DNA from: Paludibacterium sp. B53371
Lineage (GTDB): Bacteria; Pseudomonadota; Gammaproteobacteria; Burkholderiales; Chromobacteriaceae
Length of the DNA: 64,000 nt
NCBI RefSeq assembly: GCF_018802765.1
Contig: NZ_CP069163.1
Coordinates: 1,302,001 to 1,366,000, forward strand
Reading direction: 5' to 3'
Below the pieces are notes generated by a model. That model did no database searches. It was not told the origin of the DNA and was given only the letters and a program-made list of their open reading frames with translations. Of the stretch, positions 9,420-18,966 are shown one piece after another (the first letter of the stretch is position 1; every line of letters begins with the position of its first letter). The position numbers and the translations under genes were made by a program.

Positions 9420-10396
9420 TGAGGAAGATCGCGCTGGGGATGTGCCTGCTGGCCTTGCCGATGCTCGCGCTGGCGGAAGATGACTGGCAACTGTTCCAGA
9501 AAGTGACCGAAGCCGGACGTCAGCAGTCGATGAGTGGCACCTATCTGCACCAAATGAAAGATACGCTGGAAACTTTCCGCATCGTGCGCCTCGGCGCTGC
9601 TTCATCCGTCCAGGAGCGCCGTGTGGCGCTGGATGGACCGCCGCGCGAGATCGTGCGCAATGGCGAGCAGCTCACCTGCTATGCCCCGGACAAGAAGTCG
9701 CTGCTGGCCGCCAAGGTCAGTGCCATGCGGCTCTTTCCGGCGCTGATGTCCGACGACGTCGCTGACATCTCCCAGTCCTACACCTTACGCAAGCTGGGTC
9801 CCGACCGCGTGGCGCAGCGCGACTGCAACTGGCTGGAGGTGCGGGCACGCGACCAGCAGCGTTATACCGAGCGCATTTGTGTCGATCAGACCACCGCCCT
9901 GCCGCTCAAGATGATGACCCTGACCCCGCGCAGCAACGAGGTGGTCGAGCAATACACCTTTACCGCCATTGATCTTACGCCTCAGCGCGACAAGAGCCAG
10001 CTCAAGCCGCAATACAAGCTGAGCAACCAGCTGCGCGGCCCGGTGCAGTCGCAGTCTGCCGCTGACGGCAACGCCGGCCGATCAGAAATCAGCGGGTTGC
10101 CATCAGGATTCAAGCTGGTTCGTTCTGTACAAAGAACCATGCCGGGAGGCAGCAATGCCCAGCCGGTTCATCACATGGTTTATTCTGATGGCCTGGTGAT
10201 GCTGTCGTTGTTTGTCGAGCCGATGCCCTCAGACATTCCGGCCTCAATGCGCAAGGTGCAGAGCATGAACCTGCACGGCGCCATCAACATGGCCACCAAT
10301 AGTCAGGGCGAACAAATGCTGACCCTGGTGGGGGACATGCCCGAGTCCACGCTGGCGAATCTGGCCCGCGGCGTACGCATCGTTTCCCGTCCCTGA
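9419..10396 (+). CDS. rseB: Sigma-E regulatory protein RseB/MucB
   Basis: 325-residue periplasmic protein that binds RseA and shields it from DegS-type cleavage; it also senses off-pathway lipopolysaccharide/lipoprotein. Signal peptide MRKIALGMCLLALPMLALAED, then the LolA-like N-terminal domain (QSMSGTYLHQMKDTLETFRIVRLG), and a smaller C-terminal domain (LPSGFKLVRSVQRTMPG... VYSDGLVMLSLFVEP) typical of MucB. It overlaps rseA by one base. Order rpoE-rseA-rseB-degP agrees with the family. Confidence 0.95.
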   Translation: MRKIALGMCLLALPMLALAEDDWQLFQKVTEAGRQQSMSGTYLHQMKDTLETFRIVRLGAASSVQERRVALDGPPREIVRNGEQLTCYAPDKKSLLAAKVSAMRLFPALMSDDVADISQSYTLRKLGPDRVAQRDCNWLEVRARDQQRYTERICVDQTTALPLKMMTLTPRSNEVVEQYTFTAIDLTPQRDKSQLKPQYKLSNQLRGPVQSQSAADGNAGRSEISGLPSGFKLVRSVQRTMPGGSNAQPVHHMVYSDGLVMLSLFVEPMPSDIPASMRKVQSMNLHGAINMATNSQGEQMLTLVGDMPESTLANLARGVRIVSRP

Positions 10397-10473
10397 ATGG
10401 ATTGGCGGCAGGGCCTGCCCTCGGCGGGTCCTGCCGCCTGTTTGACGTAACTGTTCGATTCCGAGGTGAATAC

Positions 10474-11886
10474 ATGACACTCAGAAGCTTGATGGCCATT
10501 GTGGCACTGGCAACCTCGATGCTGGGCGTGCCCGCCTGGGCTGCCGATGCGGCCAGCCTGCCGGACTTTACCCAGATCGTGACGGCTGAAGGGCCGGCGG
10601 TGGTCAATATCAGTACCAGCCGCATTGAACGCCAGGCCTCCAATGCGCTGCCCGATGCCCTGGCCAACGATCCCTTCTTCGAATTCTTCCGCCGCTTTGC
10701 GCCGCCCCAGATGCGTGAGCGCGAGGTCGGCTCGCTCGGTTCCGGCTTCATCATTTCCGCCGACGGCTATGTGCTGACCAATGCCCACGTCGTGTCGAAG
10801 GCCGAAAAAATCACCGTGACCCTGACCGACAAGCGCGAGTTCAAGGCAAAGCTGATCGGTGCCGACAGCCGTACCGATGTGGCCTTGCTGAAAATCGACG
10901 GCAGCAAGCTGCCCGTGGTCAAGCTGGGCAAGGCTTCCAGCCTGCAGGTCGGTCAGTGGGTGCTGGCCATCGGCTCGCCCTTCGGTCTCGACAACAGCGT
11001 GACATCCGGCATTGTCTCGGCGCTGGGCCGCCAGCTGCCCGATGACAACTACGTTCCCTTCATCCAGACCGATGCCGCGGTGAACCCGGGCAACTCCGGC
11101 GGTCCGCTGTTCAACATGAAGGGCGAGGTTGTCGGGATCAACTCGCAGATTCTCAGCCGCTCTGGTGGCTTCATGGGCATCTCGCTGGCCATTCCGATTG
11201 ATGTGGCGCTGGAAGTGGCGGATCAGCTCAAGGCCAACGGCAAGGTGTCGCGTGGCCGCATCGGTGTTCAGCTGCAGCCGCTGAGCAAGGAACTGGCTCA
11301 GTCGTTTGGTCTGTCCCGCGCCGATGGCGTGCTGATTGCCCGTATCGAGCCGGACAGCCCGGCCGCGCGAGCCGGTCTGCGTGTCGGCGACATCATCACC
11401 GGGGTCAATCAGCAGGCGATCACCAATACCGGCGATCTGCAGCGCGTGATCGGCATGGCCAAGCCGGGCAGCCGCTTCAATCTGCAGGTGTGGCGTGACA
11501 AGGCGAGCCGGCAAATCACGGTGGTCAGCGAAGAGCTGAAGGACCAGCCGGATCAGGACGATCAGTCCGGCAACGACAACAATGCGAAACCGAATGGCAG
11601 CGACCGCAATCTGGGTCAGATCGGCCTGGTGGTCAGCCCGCTGAACGCCGCGCAGCGCCAGCAGCTGGGCGTCGGCTTTGCCGTGGTGGTGCGCGCCGTC
11701 AGCGCCGGCAGCGCCCGTGCCGGGCTGGTGCCGGGTGATGTGATCGTTGGTATCGGCGGCGAGAAACTGTCCTCGGTCAAGCAGCTCGAGGCGGCGATCA
11801 AGTCCGGCAAGGGCAGCATTGCCCTGCAGGTGCTGCGCGAGGGCAATCTGATGTTCATCGCCATTGCGCTTGGCAGCGGCGAATGA
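10474..11886 (+). CDS. mucD: Periplasmic serine endoprotease DegP/MucD
   Basis: 470-residue HtrA-family protease with signal peptide (MTLRSLMAIVALATSMLGVPAWA), trypsin-like domain and two PDZ domains. Catalytic triad: His105 (TNAHVV), Asp135 (RTDVALLK), Ser208 (NPGNSGGP). PDZ1 is near residues 260-350 (RGRIGVQLQPLSKELAQSFG... RAGLRVGDIITGVN), PDZ2 near 385-470 (RAGLVPGDVIVGIGGEKL). ATG 10474 is chosen because GAGGTGA precedes it and the signal peptide follows; an earlier frame start lacks both. Degrades misfolded envelope proteins as part of the sigma-E response. Stop overlaps the next gene. Confidence 0.96.
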   Translation: MTLRSLMAIVALATSMLGVPAWAADAASLPDFTQIVTAEGPAVVNISTSRIERQASNALPDALANDPFFEFFRRFAPPQMREREVGSLGSGFIISADGYVLTNAHVVSKAEKITVTLTDKREFKAKLIGADSRTDVALLKIDGSKLPVVKLGKASSLQVGQWVLAIGSPFGLDNSVTSGIVSALGRQLPDDNYVPFIQTDAAVNPGNSGGPLFNMKGEVVGINSQILSRSGGFMGISLAIPIDVALEVADQLKANGKVSRGRIGVQLQPLSKELAQSFGLSRADGVLIARIEPDSPAARAGLRVGDIITGVNQQAITNTGDLQRVIGMAKPGSRFNLQVWRDKASRQITVVSEELKDQPDQDDQSGNDNNAKPNGSDRNLGQIGLVVSPLNAAQRQQLGVGFAVVVRAVSAGSARAGLVPGDVIVGIGGEKLSSVKQLEAAIKSGKGSIALQVLREGNLMFIAIALGSGE

Positions 11887-12122
11887 CGCTGACCCTGTAC
11901 TTTCGCGAGTACTGCAGCCTGTGCCATCAGATGCTGGCTGAACTCGCGCCCTGGCGCGCGCAGTATGGCTTCGGGCTGGAGGTTGTCGATGTGGATGAGG
12001 ATCCGCAGCTGACCGAACGCTTCGACGAGCTGGTGCCGGTATTGATGGATGGTGAGACGGAAATCTGTCATTACCACCTCGATACCGAGCGTCTGGCTGC
12101 ACATCTGCGGGAAATCAGCTAA
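11883..12122 (+). CDS. Glutaredoxin-like (thioredoxin-fold) protein
   Basis: 79-residue protein with a CxxC active site, CSLCHQM at residues 12-18, and the cis-Pro segment LVPVLMDGE of the glutaredoxin-like DUF836 family. No signal peptide, so cytoplasmic. The electron partner is unknown. It overlaps the mucD stop (ATGA) and stands between mucD and lepA, a position seen in several betaproteobacteria. Probably a small dithiol oxidoreductase coexpressed with the envelope stress operon. Confidence 0.88.
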   Translation: MTLTLYFREYCSLCHQMLAELAPWRAQYGFGLEVVDVDEDPQLTERFDELVPVLMDGETEICHYHLDTERLAAHLREIS

Positions 12123-12150
12123 AATCCGCGCCAGTGTATGCTGTTTTCGT

Positions 12151-12182
12151 GGCCGGGCATGTCCCGGCCGCGTGTCGTTTTT
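12151..12182 (+). terminator. Hairpin in lepA leader (possible attenuator)
   Basis: GGCCGGG (12151-12157) pairs with CCCGGCC (12163-12169) over a 5-nt loop, followed 7 nt later by a five-T run (12178-12182). The stem sits between the glutaredoxin-like gene and lepA. The gap between stem and U-run makes it a weak terminator at best; partial attenuation is plausible. Confidence 0.4.
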
Positions 12183-12229
12183 GGCTGCTGGGGGCAGGCA
12201 TTACCTGCTCTTATTTTTTCCGGACTCCG

Positions 12230-14023
12230 ATGAAACATATTCGCAATTTCTCGATTATCGCCCACATTGACCATGGCAAGTCCACGCTCGCCGACCGCTT
12301 TATCCAGTATTGTGGCGGGCTGGACGCGCGTGAAATGAGCGCGCAGGTGCTCGACTCGATGGATATCGAGAAAGAGCGCGGCATCACCATCAAGGCTCAG
12401 ACGGCCGCCCTGCATTACAAGGCGCGCGACGGGCAGGTCTACAACCTGAACCTGATCGACACCCCGGGGCACGTTGACTTCTCCTACGAAGTGAGCCGCT
12501 CACTGTCCGCCTGCGAGGGGGCTCTGCTGGTGGTCGATGCCTCGCAGGGCGTCGAGGCCCAGACCGTGGCCAACTGCTACACCGCCATCGACCTGGGCGT
12601 CGAAGTCGTGCCGGTGCTGAACAAGATCGACCTGCCATCCGCCGAGCCGGAACGCGTCAGCCAGGAAATCGAGGACATCATCGGCATCGAGGCGATCGAT
12701 GCGGTGCGCGCCTCTGCCAAGTCCGGCATCGGCATCGAAGACATTCTCGAAACCGTGGTCAGCAAGATTCCGGCCCCGGTAGGCGATCCCGATGCGCCGC
12801 TCAAGGCGCTGATCATCGATTCCTGGTTCGACAACTACGTCGGCGTCGTGATGCTGGTGCGCGTGGTCGATGGTACCCTGCGTCCGAAGGACAAGATCAA
12901 GTTCATGGCCACCGGTGCCGAGCACCTGTGCGAACAGGTCGGTGTCTTCACGCCGAAGTCGGTGCAGCGCGAGACGCTGTCGGCCGGCCAGGTGGGCTTC
13001 ATCATCGCCGGCATCAAGGAACTCAAGTCGGCCAAGGTCGGCGATACCATCACGCATGTCTCGCGCCAGGCCGAAGCGGCCCTGCCGGGCTTCAAGGAAG
13101 TCAAGCCGCAGGTGTTTGCCGGTCTCTATCCGGTGGAAAGCCACGACTACGACTCGCTGCGCGATGCGCTGGAAAAACTGCAACTCAACGATGCCTCGCT
13201 GCAGTTCGAGCCGGAAGTGTCGCAGGCACTGGGCTTCGGCTTCCGCTGCGGCTTCCTCGGGCTGCTGCACCTGGAAATCGTGCAGGAACGTCTGGAGCGC
13301 GAATTCGACATGGATCTGATCACCACGGCACCGACCGTGGTCTATCAGGTGCTGATGAAGGATGGTGAGCTGATCGAGGTGGAAAACCCCTCGCGCCTGC
13401 CGGAATTGTCGAAAATTGAAGAAATTCGCGAGCCCATCATTACTTCCACCATCCTGGTGCCGCAAGATTATGTCGGCGCGGTGATGACGCTCTGCAACCA
13501 GAAGCGTGGCGTGCAGCGCAATATGCAATACATGGGTCGTCAGGTGATGCTCACCTACGACATGCCGATGAACGAAGTGGTGATGGACTTCTTTGACAAG
13601 CTCAAGTCGACCAGCCGTGGCTACGCCTCGCTCGATTATGAATTCAAGGAATTCCAGACCGCCGATCTGGTCAAGCTGGATATCCTGGTCAACAGCGAGA
13701 AGGTGGATGCCCTGTCGCTGATCGTGCATCGCTCGACCTCGATGTATCGTGGCCGCGAACTGGCGTCGAAGATGCGCGAGCTGATTCCGCGCCAGATGTT
13801 CGACATTGCCATCCAGGCCGCCATCGGCAGTCACATCATTGCCCGTGAAACCGTCAAGGCCCTGCGCAAGAACGTGCTGGCCAAGTGTTATGGCGGCGAC
13901 ATCACCCGCAAGAAAAAGCTGCTGGAAAAGCAAAAGGCCGGCAAGAAGCGCATGAAGCAGGTCGGCAACGTGGAAATTCCGCAGGCAGCATTCCTTGCCA
14001 TCCTTCAAGTAGGGGACAAATAA
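12230..14023 (+). CDS. lepA: Elongation factor 4 (LepA), back-translocating ribosomal GTPase
   Basis: 597-residue translational GTPase. G1 [10 protein letters not shown]2 region ERGITIKA, G3 DTPGHVDF, G4 NKIDLP, G5 SAKSGIG are all present in the first 180 residues. The C-terminus has the LepA-specific [26 protein letters not shown]-type tail. The start at 12230 ([12 protein letters not shown]) is the conserved LepA start; an upstream in-frame extension of 32 residues covers the leader hairpin and is rejected. lepB begins immediately at the stop codon, as in many proteobacteria. Confidence 0.97.
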   Translation: MKHIRNFSIIAHIDHGKSTLADRFIQYCGGLDAREMSAQVLDSMDIEKERGITIKAQTAALHYKARDGQVYNLNLIDTPGHVDFSYEVSRSLSACEGALLVVDASQGVEAQTVANCYTAIDLGVEVVPVLNKIDLPSAEPERVSQEIEDIIGIEAIDAVRASAKSGIGIEDILETVVSKIPAPVGDPDAPLKALIIDSWFDNYVGVVMLVRVVDGTLRPKDKIKFMATGAEHLCEQVGVFTPKSVQRETLSAGQVGFIIAGIKELKSAKVGDTITHVSRQAEAALPGFKEVKPQVFAGLYPVESHDYDSLRDALEKLQLNDASLQFEPEVSQALGFGFRCGFLGLLHLEIVQERLEREFDMDLITTAPTVVYQVLMKDGELIEVENPSRLPELSKIEEIREPIITSTILVPQDYVGAVMTLCNQKRGVQRNMQYMGRQVMLTYDMPMNEVVMDFFDKLKSTSRGYASLDYEFKEFQTADLVKLDILVNSEKVDALSLIVHRSTSMYRGRELASKMRELIPRQMFDIAIQAAIGSHIIARETVKALRKNVLAKCYGGDITRKKKLLEKQKAGKKRMKQVGNVEIPQAAFLAILQVGDK

Positions 14024-14995
14024 GTGTCGGGTAACTATTTTTGGGTATTTGTCGCACTGGCCGTCATCGGCCTGATGCTGACCCTGTTCGGCGGCAAGAA
14101 GCAGCCGGGCGCCAAGGACTTTCCGCCTTCCGTGCAGTGGGGCGCGCTGTTTGTCGTCATCGGCATTTTCGGTGTGCTGTCCGAGTACATCAGCCTGACG
14201 GCCGTGCTGCTGCTGTTCGTGGTGATTACCGGTGTGGTCTGGGCGCTGGATAAATGGCTGCTGGCGAAAAAGCGTCAGGCCAGCCAGCAAGAGGCCTCCC
14301 TGGTGGTCGATTATGCCAGGGGCTTCTTTCCGGTCATTCTGGTGGTGTTCGTGCTGCGTTCCTTCCTGGTCGAGCCGTTCACCATTCCGTCCAGCTCCAT
14401 GCGCCCCGGTCTGGTGGTCGGCGACTTTATCCTGGTCAACAAATTTATCTACGGCATTCGCGTGCCGGTGCTCAACAACGTGCTGATTCCGGTCGGCAAG
14501 GTCGAGCGCGGTGATGTCATGGTGTTCAACTTCCCGATGAACCCCAAGGTCAACTACATCAAGCGCGTCATCGGCCTGCCGGGCGATACCGTCGAATACC
14601 GCAACAAGCGCCTGACCATCAACGGTCAGCCGGTGGCGGACGTCAAGGACGGCACCTACGACTACCTGGAGCAGCGCGTGGCCATGATTCACAACGACCG
14701 CTTCCAGGAAGATCTGCTGGGCAAGAAGGTGGAAGTGCTGAACATTCCGGATGCACCGACGCTGGTGCCGGCGCAGGTGATGGATTTCCCCGATCGCGAC
14801 CAGTGCCGCTACGACGACAACGGCTTTGTCTGCAAGGTGCCGGCCGGCAAGTACTTCATGATGGGCGACAACCGCGACAACAGTCTCGACGGTCGCTACT
14901 GGGGGTTTGTCGATGATCGTCTGGTGGTGGGCAAGGCCTTCTTCATCTGGATGAACTTCTCCCAGCCCGGACGTATCGGCAGCCGGGTCAACTAA
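14024..14995 (+). CDS. lepB: Signal peptidase I
   Basis: 323-residue membrane peptidase removing Sec/Tat signal peptides. Two N-terminal hydrophobic segments (residues ~5-22 and ~38-80), then a third near 100-115. The catalytic Ser125 lies in IPSSSMRPGL and the general-base Lys180 in YIKRVIGLPGD; box E is GDNRDNSLDGRYWG. Starts with GTG directly after the lepA TAA, with AGGGGAC upstream, so it is translationally linked to lepA. A strong hairpin with T-run follows. Confidence 0.97.
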   Translation: MSGNYFWVFVALAVIGLMLTLFGGKKQPGAKDFPPSVQWGALFVVIGIFGVLSEYISLTAVLLLFVVITGVVWALDKWLLAKKRQASQQEASLVVDYARGFFPVILVVFVLRSFLVEPFTIPSSSMRPGLVVGDFILVNKFIYGIRVPVLNNVLIPVGKVERGDVMVFNFPMNPKVNYIKRVIGLPGDTVEYRNKRLTINGQPVADVKDGTYDYLEQRVAMIHNDRFQEDLLGKKVEVLNIPDAPTLVPAQVMDFPDRDQCRYDDNGFVCKVPAGKYFMMGDNRDNSLDGRYWGFVDDRLVVGKAFFIWMNFSQPGRIGSRVN

Positions 14996-15012
14996 TCTCC
15001 AGCTTCATATCC

Positions 15013-15063
15013 CATGCCTGCATCGCACTGTATTATCATTGCGTATGCAGGCATGACTTTTTT
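15013..15063 (+). terminator. Long hairpin with T-run between lepB and rnc
   Basis: CATGCCTGCAT (15013-15023) pairs perfectly with ATGCAGGCATG (15045-15055). The stem extends inward through CGCA/TGCG with one bulged base, and TTTTTT follows at 15058-15063. It has the form of an intrinsic terminator 18 nt after lepB, yet rnc-era-recO follow on the same strand. It may be an attenuator or, as in the known E. coli rnc leader, a target for RNase III. Confidence 0.75.
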
Positions 15064-15066
15064 CCG

Positions 15067-15085
15067 GCCCGAGCCCGGCTCGGGC
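15067..15085 (+). other. GC-rich hairpin in rnc leader
   Basis: GCCCGAGC (15067-15074), 3-nt loop CCG, GCTCGGGC (15078-15085): a perfect 8-bp stem 23 nt before the rnc start and just after the terminator-like hairpin. No T-run follows. Confidence 0.7.
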
Positions 15086-15108
15086 GGGCAACCCATTGAA
15101 CAGAATCC

Positions 15109-15822
15109 ATGGTGACGTCCCCAGAATCCCGTTTCCGCCGCCTCAGCGAGGCGCTCCAATATGTGTTCCGCCAGCCGGCCCTGCTGCGACAGGCATTGAC
15201 CCACCGCAGCTTCGGCTCGCCCAATAACGAGCGTTTCGAATTCATCGGCGACAGTATCCTCAACTACACCGTGGCGCGCATGCTGTATGACCATTTTCCG
15301 GCGCAGACCGAGGGCGAGCTGTCGCGCCTGCGCGCCAACCTGGTCAACCAGAACACCCTGGCCGAAATCGCTCATGAGCTGAAGCTGGGCGAGTATCTGT
15401 ACCTTGGCGAAGGTGAGTTGAAGAGCGGCGGGTTCAACCGGCCGTCCATCCTGGCGGATGCGCTGGAGGCCACCTTTGCCGCCGTCAGCTTCGATGCCGA
15501 CTTTGCGGCCGCCGAGCAGGTGGTACGCGGGCTGTACGCCGAGCGCATTCGCAGCATCGACCCGACCAAGCATGCCAAGGACGCCAAGACGCGCCTGCAG
15601 GAAGCTTTGCAGGCACAGAAGCTGGCCTTGCCGAAATACCGTATTCTCGAACAGAACGGCGAGGCCCACGAACAGTGGTTCCGCGTGGTCTGCGATCTGG
15701 GCGAGCTAGCCATAGAATCCACCGGCGAGGGCGGCAGCCGCCGCGCCGCCGAACAGCAGGCCGCCGAAGTGGCGCTCGACCTGCTGGCCCAGCACATTGC
15801 CAAAGGCAAGAAAACCCGATGA
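15109..15822 (+). CDS. rnc: Ribonuclease III
   Basis: 237-residue double-strand-specific endoribonuclease that processes rRNA precursors and some mRNAs. The signature NERFEFIGDSIL (E. coli NERLEFLGDSIL) holds the metal-binding Glu/Asp residues near 45-55. The second acidic cluster is LADALEATFAAV near 120. The dsRNA-binding domain covers ~160-230 (DAKTRLQEALQAQKLALPKY... GEGGSRRAAEQQAAEVAL). The DUF4845 gene often found between lepB and rnc in betaproteobacteria is absent. The stop overlaps the era start (ATGA). Confidence 0.97.
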   Translation: MVTSPESRFRRLSEALQYVFRQPALLRQALTHRSFGSPNNERFEFIGDSILNYTVARMLYDHFPAQTEGELSRLRANLVNQNTLAEIAHELKLGEYLYLGEGELKSGGFNRPSILADALEATFAAVSFDADFAAAEQVVRGLYAERIRSIDPTKHAKDAKTRLQEALQAQKLALPKYRILEQNGEAHEQWFRVVCDLGELAIESTGEGGSRRAAEQQAAEVALDLLAQHIAKGKKTR

Positions 15823-16712
15823 CTGAAGAAATCCAATACCACTGTGGCTTTGTCGCCATCGTGGGCCGCCCCAATGTCGGCAAGTCGACGCTGATGAACC
15901 ATCTCATCGGCCAGAAGATCAGCATCACCTCGAAAAAGGCCCAGACCACGCGCCATCGCGTCACCGGCATCCGCACCGAGGCCGATGCCCAGTTTGTCTT
16001 TGTCGACACCCCGGGCTTCCAGACGCACCATCGCAGCGCCCTCAATGACGTGCTCAACCAGAGCGTGCGCGACACCCTGTCCGACGTCGATTGCGTGCTG
16101 TTCCTGGTGGAAGCCATGCGCTGGACTGCGGCAGACCGCGAATTGTTGCCGCTGCTGCCGAAAAACACCCCGGTGATCCTGGTGGTCAACAAGCTGGACA
16201 AGGCCAAGGACAAACTGGCGCTGGCACAATTCATCGACACTGTGCAGCAGGACTTTGCCTTTGCCGCCGTCGAGGCCGTCAGTGCCAAACATGGCCAGCG
16301 CCTGGCCGAACTGCTGCTGCAAGTCCGTCCCTATCTGCCCGAATCGGTGCCGCTGTATCCGGAAGACATGGTCACCGACAAGAGCGAACGCTTCCTGGCT
16401 GCGGAGATCGTGCGCGAAAAGCTGTTCCGCTATCTGGGCGAAGAGCTGCCTTACTCGATGAATGTCGAAGTCGAGATGTTCGAGATGGATGGCAATCTGC
16501 GCCGCATTCATGTGGCCGTGCTGGTCGACCGTGAAAACCAGAAGAGCATCGTCATCGGCAAGGGAGGCGAAAAGCTGAAAAAAATTTCCACCGAAGCGCG
16601 GCTGGATATGGAAACCCTGTTCGACGGCAAGGTGTTCCTGCAAGTCTGGGTCAAGGTCAAGACCGGCTGGGCCGACGACGTGCGCTTCCTCAAGGAATTC
16701 GGTCTCGACTAA
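15819..16712 (+). CDS. era: GTPase Era
   Basis: 297-residue ribosome-assembly GTPase acting on 16S rRNA 3'-end maturation. G1 GRPNVGKST, G3 DTPGFQ, G4 NKLDKAKD, then a C-terminal KH domain (residues ~205-290) with the GxxG-type loop IGKGGEKLKKI. Start at 15819 overlaps the rnc stop in an ATGA junction; a longer upstream frame is a shadow of rnc. Coupled translation with rnc is expected. Confidence 0.97.
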   Translation: MTEEIQYHCGFVAIVGRPNVGKSTLMNHLIGQKISITSKKAQTTRHRVTGIRTEADAQFVFVDTPGFQTHHRSALNDVLNQSVRDTLSDVDCVLFLVEAMRWTAADRELLPLLPKNTPVILVVNKLDKAKDKLALAQFIDTVQQDFAFAAVEAVSAKHGQRLAELLLQVRPYLPESVPLYPEDMVTDKSERFLAAEIVREKLFRYLGEELPYSMNVEVEMFEMDGNLRRIHVAVLVDRENQKSIVIGKGGEKLKKISTEARLDMETLFDGKVFLQVWVKVKTGWADDVRFLKEFGLD

Positions 16713-16715
16713 GCC

Positions 16716-17474
16716 ATGGCTGCCTCGCAACCCGGCAAAATCGACCGCCAGCCGGCCTATATCCTGCATGCGCGGCCCTATCGCGAAACCAGCCTGCTGC
16801 TGGAGGTCCTGACGCCGGATCACGGCCGTCTGGGTCTGGTGGCGCGCGGTGCGCGCCGCCCGCGCGCCGAATTGCGGGGGCTGCTGCTGCCGTTTCAGCC
16901 GCTGACCCTGTCCTGGTTCGGCAAGAATGAAGTGCGCACCCTGCACAGTGCCGACTGGCAGGGCGGGGTACGACAGCTGTCAGGCCTGCCGCTGATCTGC
17001 GGGTTTTACCTCAACGAGCTGCTGATGCACCTGCTGGTGCGGGAAGACCCGCATGGCGAGACCTGGCGCATCTATGACCGCGCCGTGCGTGGCCTGGCGG
17101 CAGGAGAAAACCCCGGCGCCCTGCTGCGCCGCTTTGAACTGGCCCTCATCGGCTGCCTTGGCTATGCCCCCTTGCTGACCGAAGATGAAGAGGGGGCCGC
17201 GGTTCAGCCGGATCGTCTGTATGTGTGCAGCCCTGGCCAGGCACCGGCGCTGGATCGCGGGTTTGAGCCCCGCCACCACCAGGCCATGGTCTCCGGCGCC
17301 ACCTTGCTCGCCATGGCAGCGGATGACTTCTCTGCCGAACTGACCCGGCGCGAAGCGCGCGGCCTGCTGCGCCTGATGCTGGAAGAGCTGATGGGGCCGG
17401 AGGCGCGCCTCACCACCAGAGAGCTGCTGCAGTCCCTGACGCTGCCAGCCGAACAGGAGCCTGAGCCATCATGA
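16716..17474 (+). CDS. recO: DNA repair protein RecO
   Basis: 252-residue recombination mediator that with RecR loads RecA on SSB-coated DNA. N-terminal OB-fold ([51 protein letters not shown]), followed by the helical middle with [18 protein letters not shown]. No zinc-finger cysteines are obvious, as in other proteobacterial RecO. Starts 3 bp after era without its own clear Shine-Dalgarno, so reinitiation is likely. Its stop overlaps acpS (ATGA). pdxJ, usually between recO and acpS, is missing here. Confidence 0.94.
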   Translation: MAASQPGKIDRQPAYILHARPYRETSLLLEVLTPDHGRLGLVARGARRPRAELRGLLLPFQPLTLSWFGKNEVRTLHSADWQGGVRQLSGLPLICGFYLNELLMHLLVREDPHGETWRIYDRAVRGLAAGENPGALLRRFELALIGCLGYAPLLTEDEEGAAVQPDRLYVCSPGQAPALDRGFEPRHHQAMVSGATLLAMAADDFSAELTRREARGLLRLMLEELMGPEARLTTRELLQSLTLPAEQEPEPS

Positions 17475-17881
17475 TCGCGGGAATTGGCACCGACCTGGTC
17501 GACATCAGCCGTATGCAGGGGCTGATCGAACGTCATCACGACGGCGTGGTGCGGCGCATTCTGGCGCCGCAGGAGCTGGCAGACTGGCAGGCCAGCCGCG
17601 ATCAGGCCCGTTTTCTTGCCAAGCGCTTCGCCGCCAAAGAGGCCCTGGCCAAGGCGCTGGGCACCGGCGTGCGCGCCCCGGTCCTGCTGACCGCCATCCA
17701 TGTCGAACACGATGCCGCCGGCAAGCCACAGCTGGCCTTTGCCGCTGAACTGGCCGAGTACCTCCGCCAGCGCGGCATCACCGCCCACCATCTATCCATC
17801 AGTGACGAGCGCACCCACGCGCTTGCCTTTGTCGTGCTTGAGTGCGCCGATGCGGCGCCCACCCGTGAGAGGACATCATGA
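17471..17881 (+). CDS. acpS: Holo-[acyl-carrier-protein] synthase
   Basis: 136-residue phosphopantetheinyl transferase that converts apo-ACP to holo-ACP. The N-terminal [15 protein letters not shown] carries the metal-binding Asp8, and [19 protein letters not shown] carries the conserved Glu of the family. The C-terminal [19 protein letters not shown] is typical. It overlaps recO by 4 bp and nagZ by 4 bp. Length is slightly above the ~126 average because of a short C-terminal tail. Confidence 0.96.
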   Translation: MIAGIGTDLVDISRMQGLIERHHDGVVRRILAPQELADWQASRDQARFLAKRFAAKEALAKALGTGVRAPVLLTAIHVEHDAAGKPQLAFAAELAEYLRQRGITAHHLSISDERTHALAFVVLECADAAPTRERTS

Positions 17882-18963
17882 CCCCAGCCCTCAACCTGCC
17901 ACGCGGCCCCCTGACCGTCGGCATCGCCGGCCTGACCCTGACTGAGGAAGAGCGCCAGACCCTGCGCCAGCCGATGGTCGGTGCCGTGATCCTGTTCCGG
18001 CGCAACTTCAGTGATGTGGCCCAGTTGCGTGCCCTGACCGCCGAAATCCGCGCACTGCGCTCCCCCGCGCTGCTGATCGCCGTCGACCACGAAGGCGGCC
18101 GCGTCCAGCGCTTTCTGCCGGGCTTTACCCGCCTGCCGCCGATGCGCCGTCTGGGCGAGCTGTGGCAGCAAGACCCGGGCAAGGCGCGCCAGTTGGCGGA
18201 AACCGTCGGCTATGTGCTGGCCGCCGAGCTGCGCGCCTGCGATATCGACCTGTCATTCACCCCGGTGCTTGACCTTGACTGGTCGCGCTGTGCGGTCATC
18301 GGTGACCGCGCCTTCGCCGCAGACCCGGATGTGGTCAGCGAACTGGCCCTGGCCCTGCAACGCGGCCTGGCGCGCGGTGGCATGAACAGCTGTGGCAAAC
18401 ATTTCCCCGGCCACGGCTGGGTCGAGGGCGACTCGCACCATGTCATCCCGCACGACGAACGCAGCCTGGCCCAGATCCGTCAGGATGATCTGGTGCCCTT
18501 TGCCCGCATGACGGTCGCCGGCATGGGCTCGGTGATGCCGGCTCATGTGGTCTATCCGGCGGTGGATAGTCAGCCGGCCGGCTTCTCTCGCATCTGGCTG
18601 CAGGACATCCTGCGTGGTGAGCTGCAGTTCGACGGGGTGATTTTCTCCGACGACCTGTGCATGGAAGGGGCGGCCGGTGTCGGCGGCATCGTCGAACGCG
18701 CCCGTGCCGCATTTGATGCCGGCTGCGACATGGCGCTGGTCTGCAACCGTCCGGATCTGGCGGCTCAGCTGATGGCCGAATTGCCGATGCCGCAGATTGC
18801 CGGCCTGGCCGAGCGGCTGGCTCGCATGGAGGGTCGTGGCGCCGCCGAAGACTGGCGTGCGTTGATCGCCACGCCGGACTTTGCGGATTGCCAGCGTCAG
18901 GTTGCCGCCCTGGTCCCGTCCGAAACCACTCTCAAGGGTCCGGCCGTCGGCGAAGCCCACTGA
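17878..18963 (+). CDS. nagZ: Beta-N-acetylhexosaminidase NagZ
   Basis: 361-residue cytoplasmic glycoside hydrolase family 3 enzyme that removes GlcNAc from anhydromuropeptides in wall recycling. Landmarks: [26 protein letters not shown], and [18 protein letters not shown] containing the mobile Asp-His catalytic loop. [13 protein letters not shown] holds the nucleophile Asp. Last gene of the run, overlapping acpS by 4 bp and converging on the subtilase gene with a 3-bp gap; no terminator is visible at this junction. Confidence 0.97.
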   Translation: MTPALNLPRGPLTVGIAGLTLTEEERQTLRQPMVGAVILFRRNFSDVAQLRALTAEIRALRSPALLIAVDHEGGRVQRFLPGFTRLPPMRRLGELWQQDPGKARQLAETVGYVLAAELRACDIDLSFTPVLDLDWSRCAVIGDRAFAADPDVVSELALALQRGLARGGMNSCGKHFPGHGWVEGDSHHVIPHDERSLAQIRQDDLVPFARMTVAGMGSVMPAHVVYPAVDSQPAGFSRIWLQDILRGELQFDGVIFSDDLCMEGAAGVGGIVERARAAFDAGCDMALVCNRPDLAAQLMAELPMPQIAGLAERLARMEGRGAAEDWRALIATPDFADCQRQVAALVPSETTLKGPAVGEAH

Positions 18964-18966
18964 GCC

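Noticed and set aside
12500-14692. 730-residue minus-strand frame opposite lepA/lepB
   Set aside because: LepA and LepB are unmistakable on the plus strand; the antisense frame has no domain.
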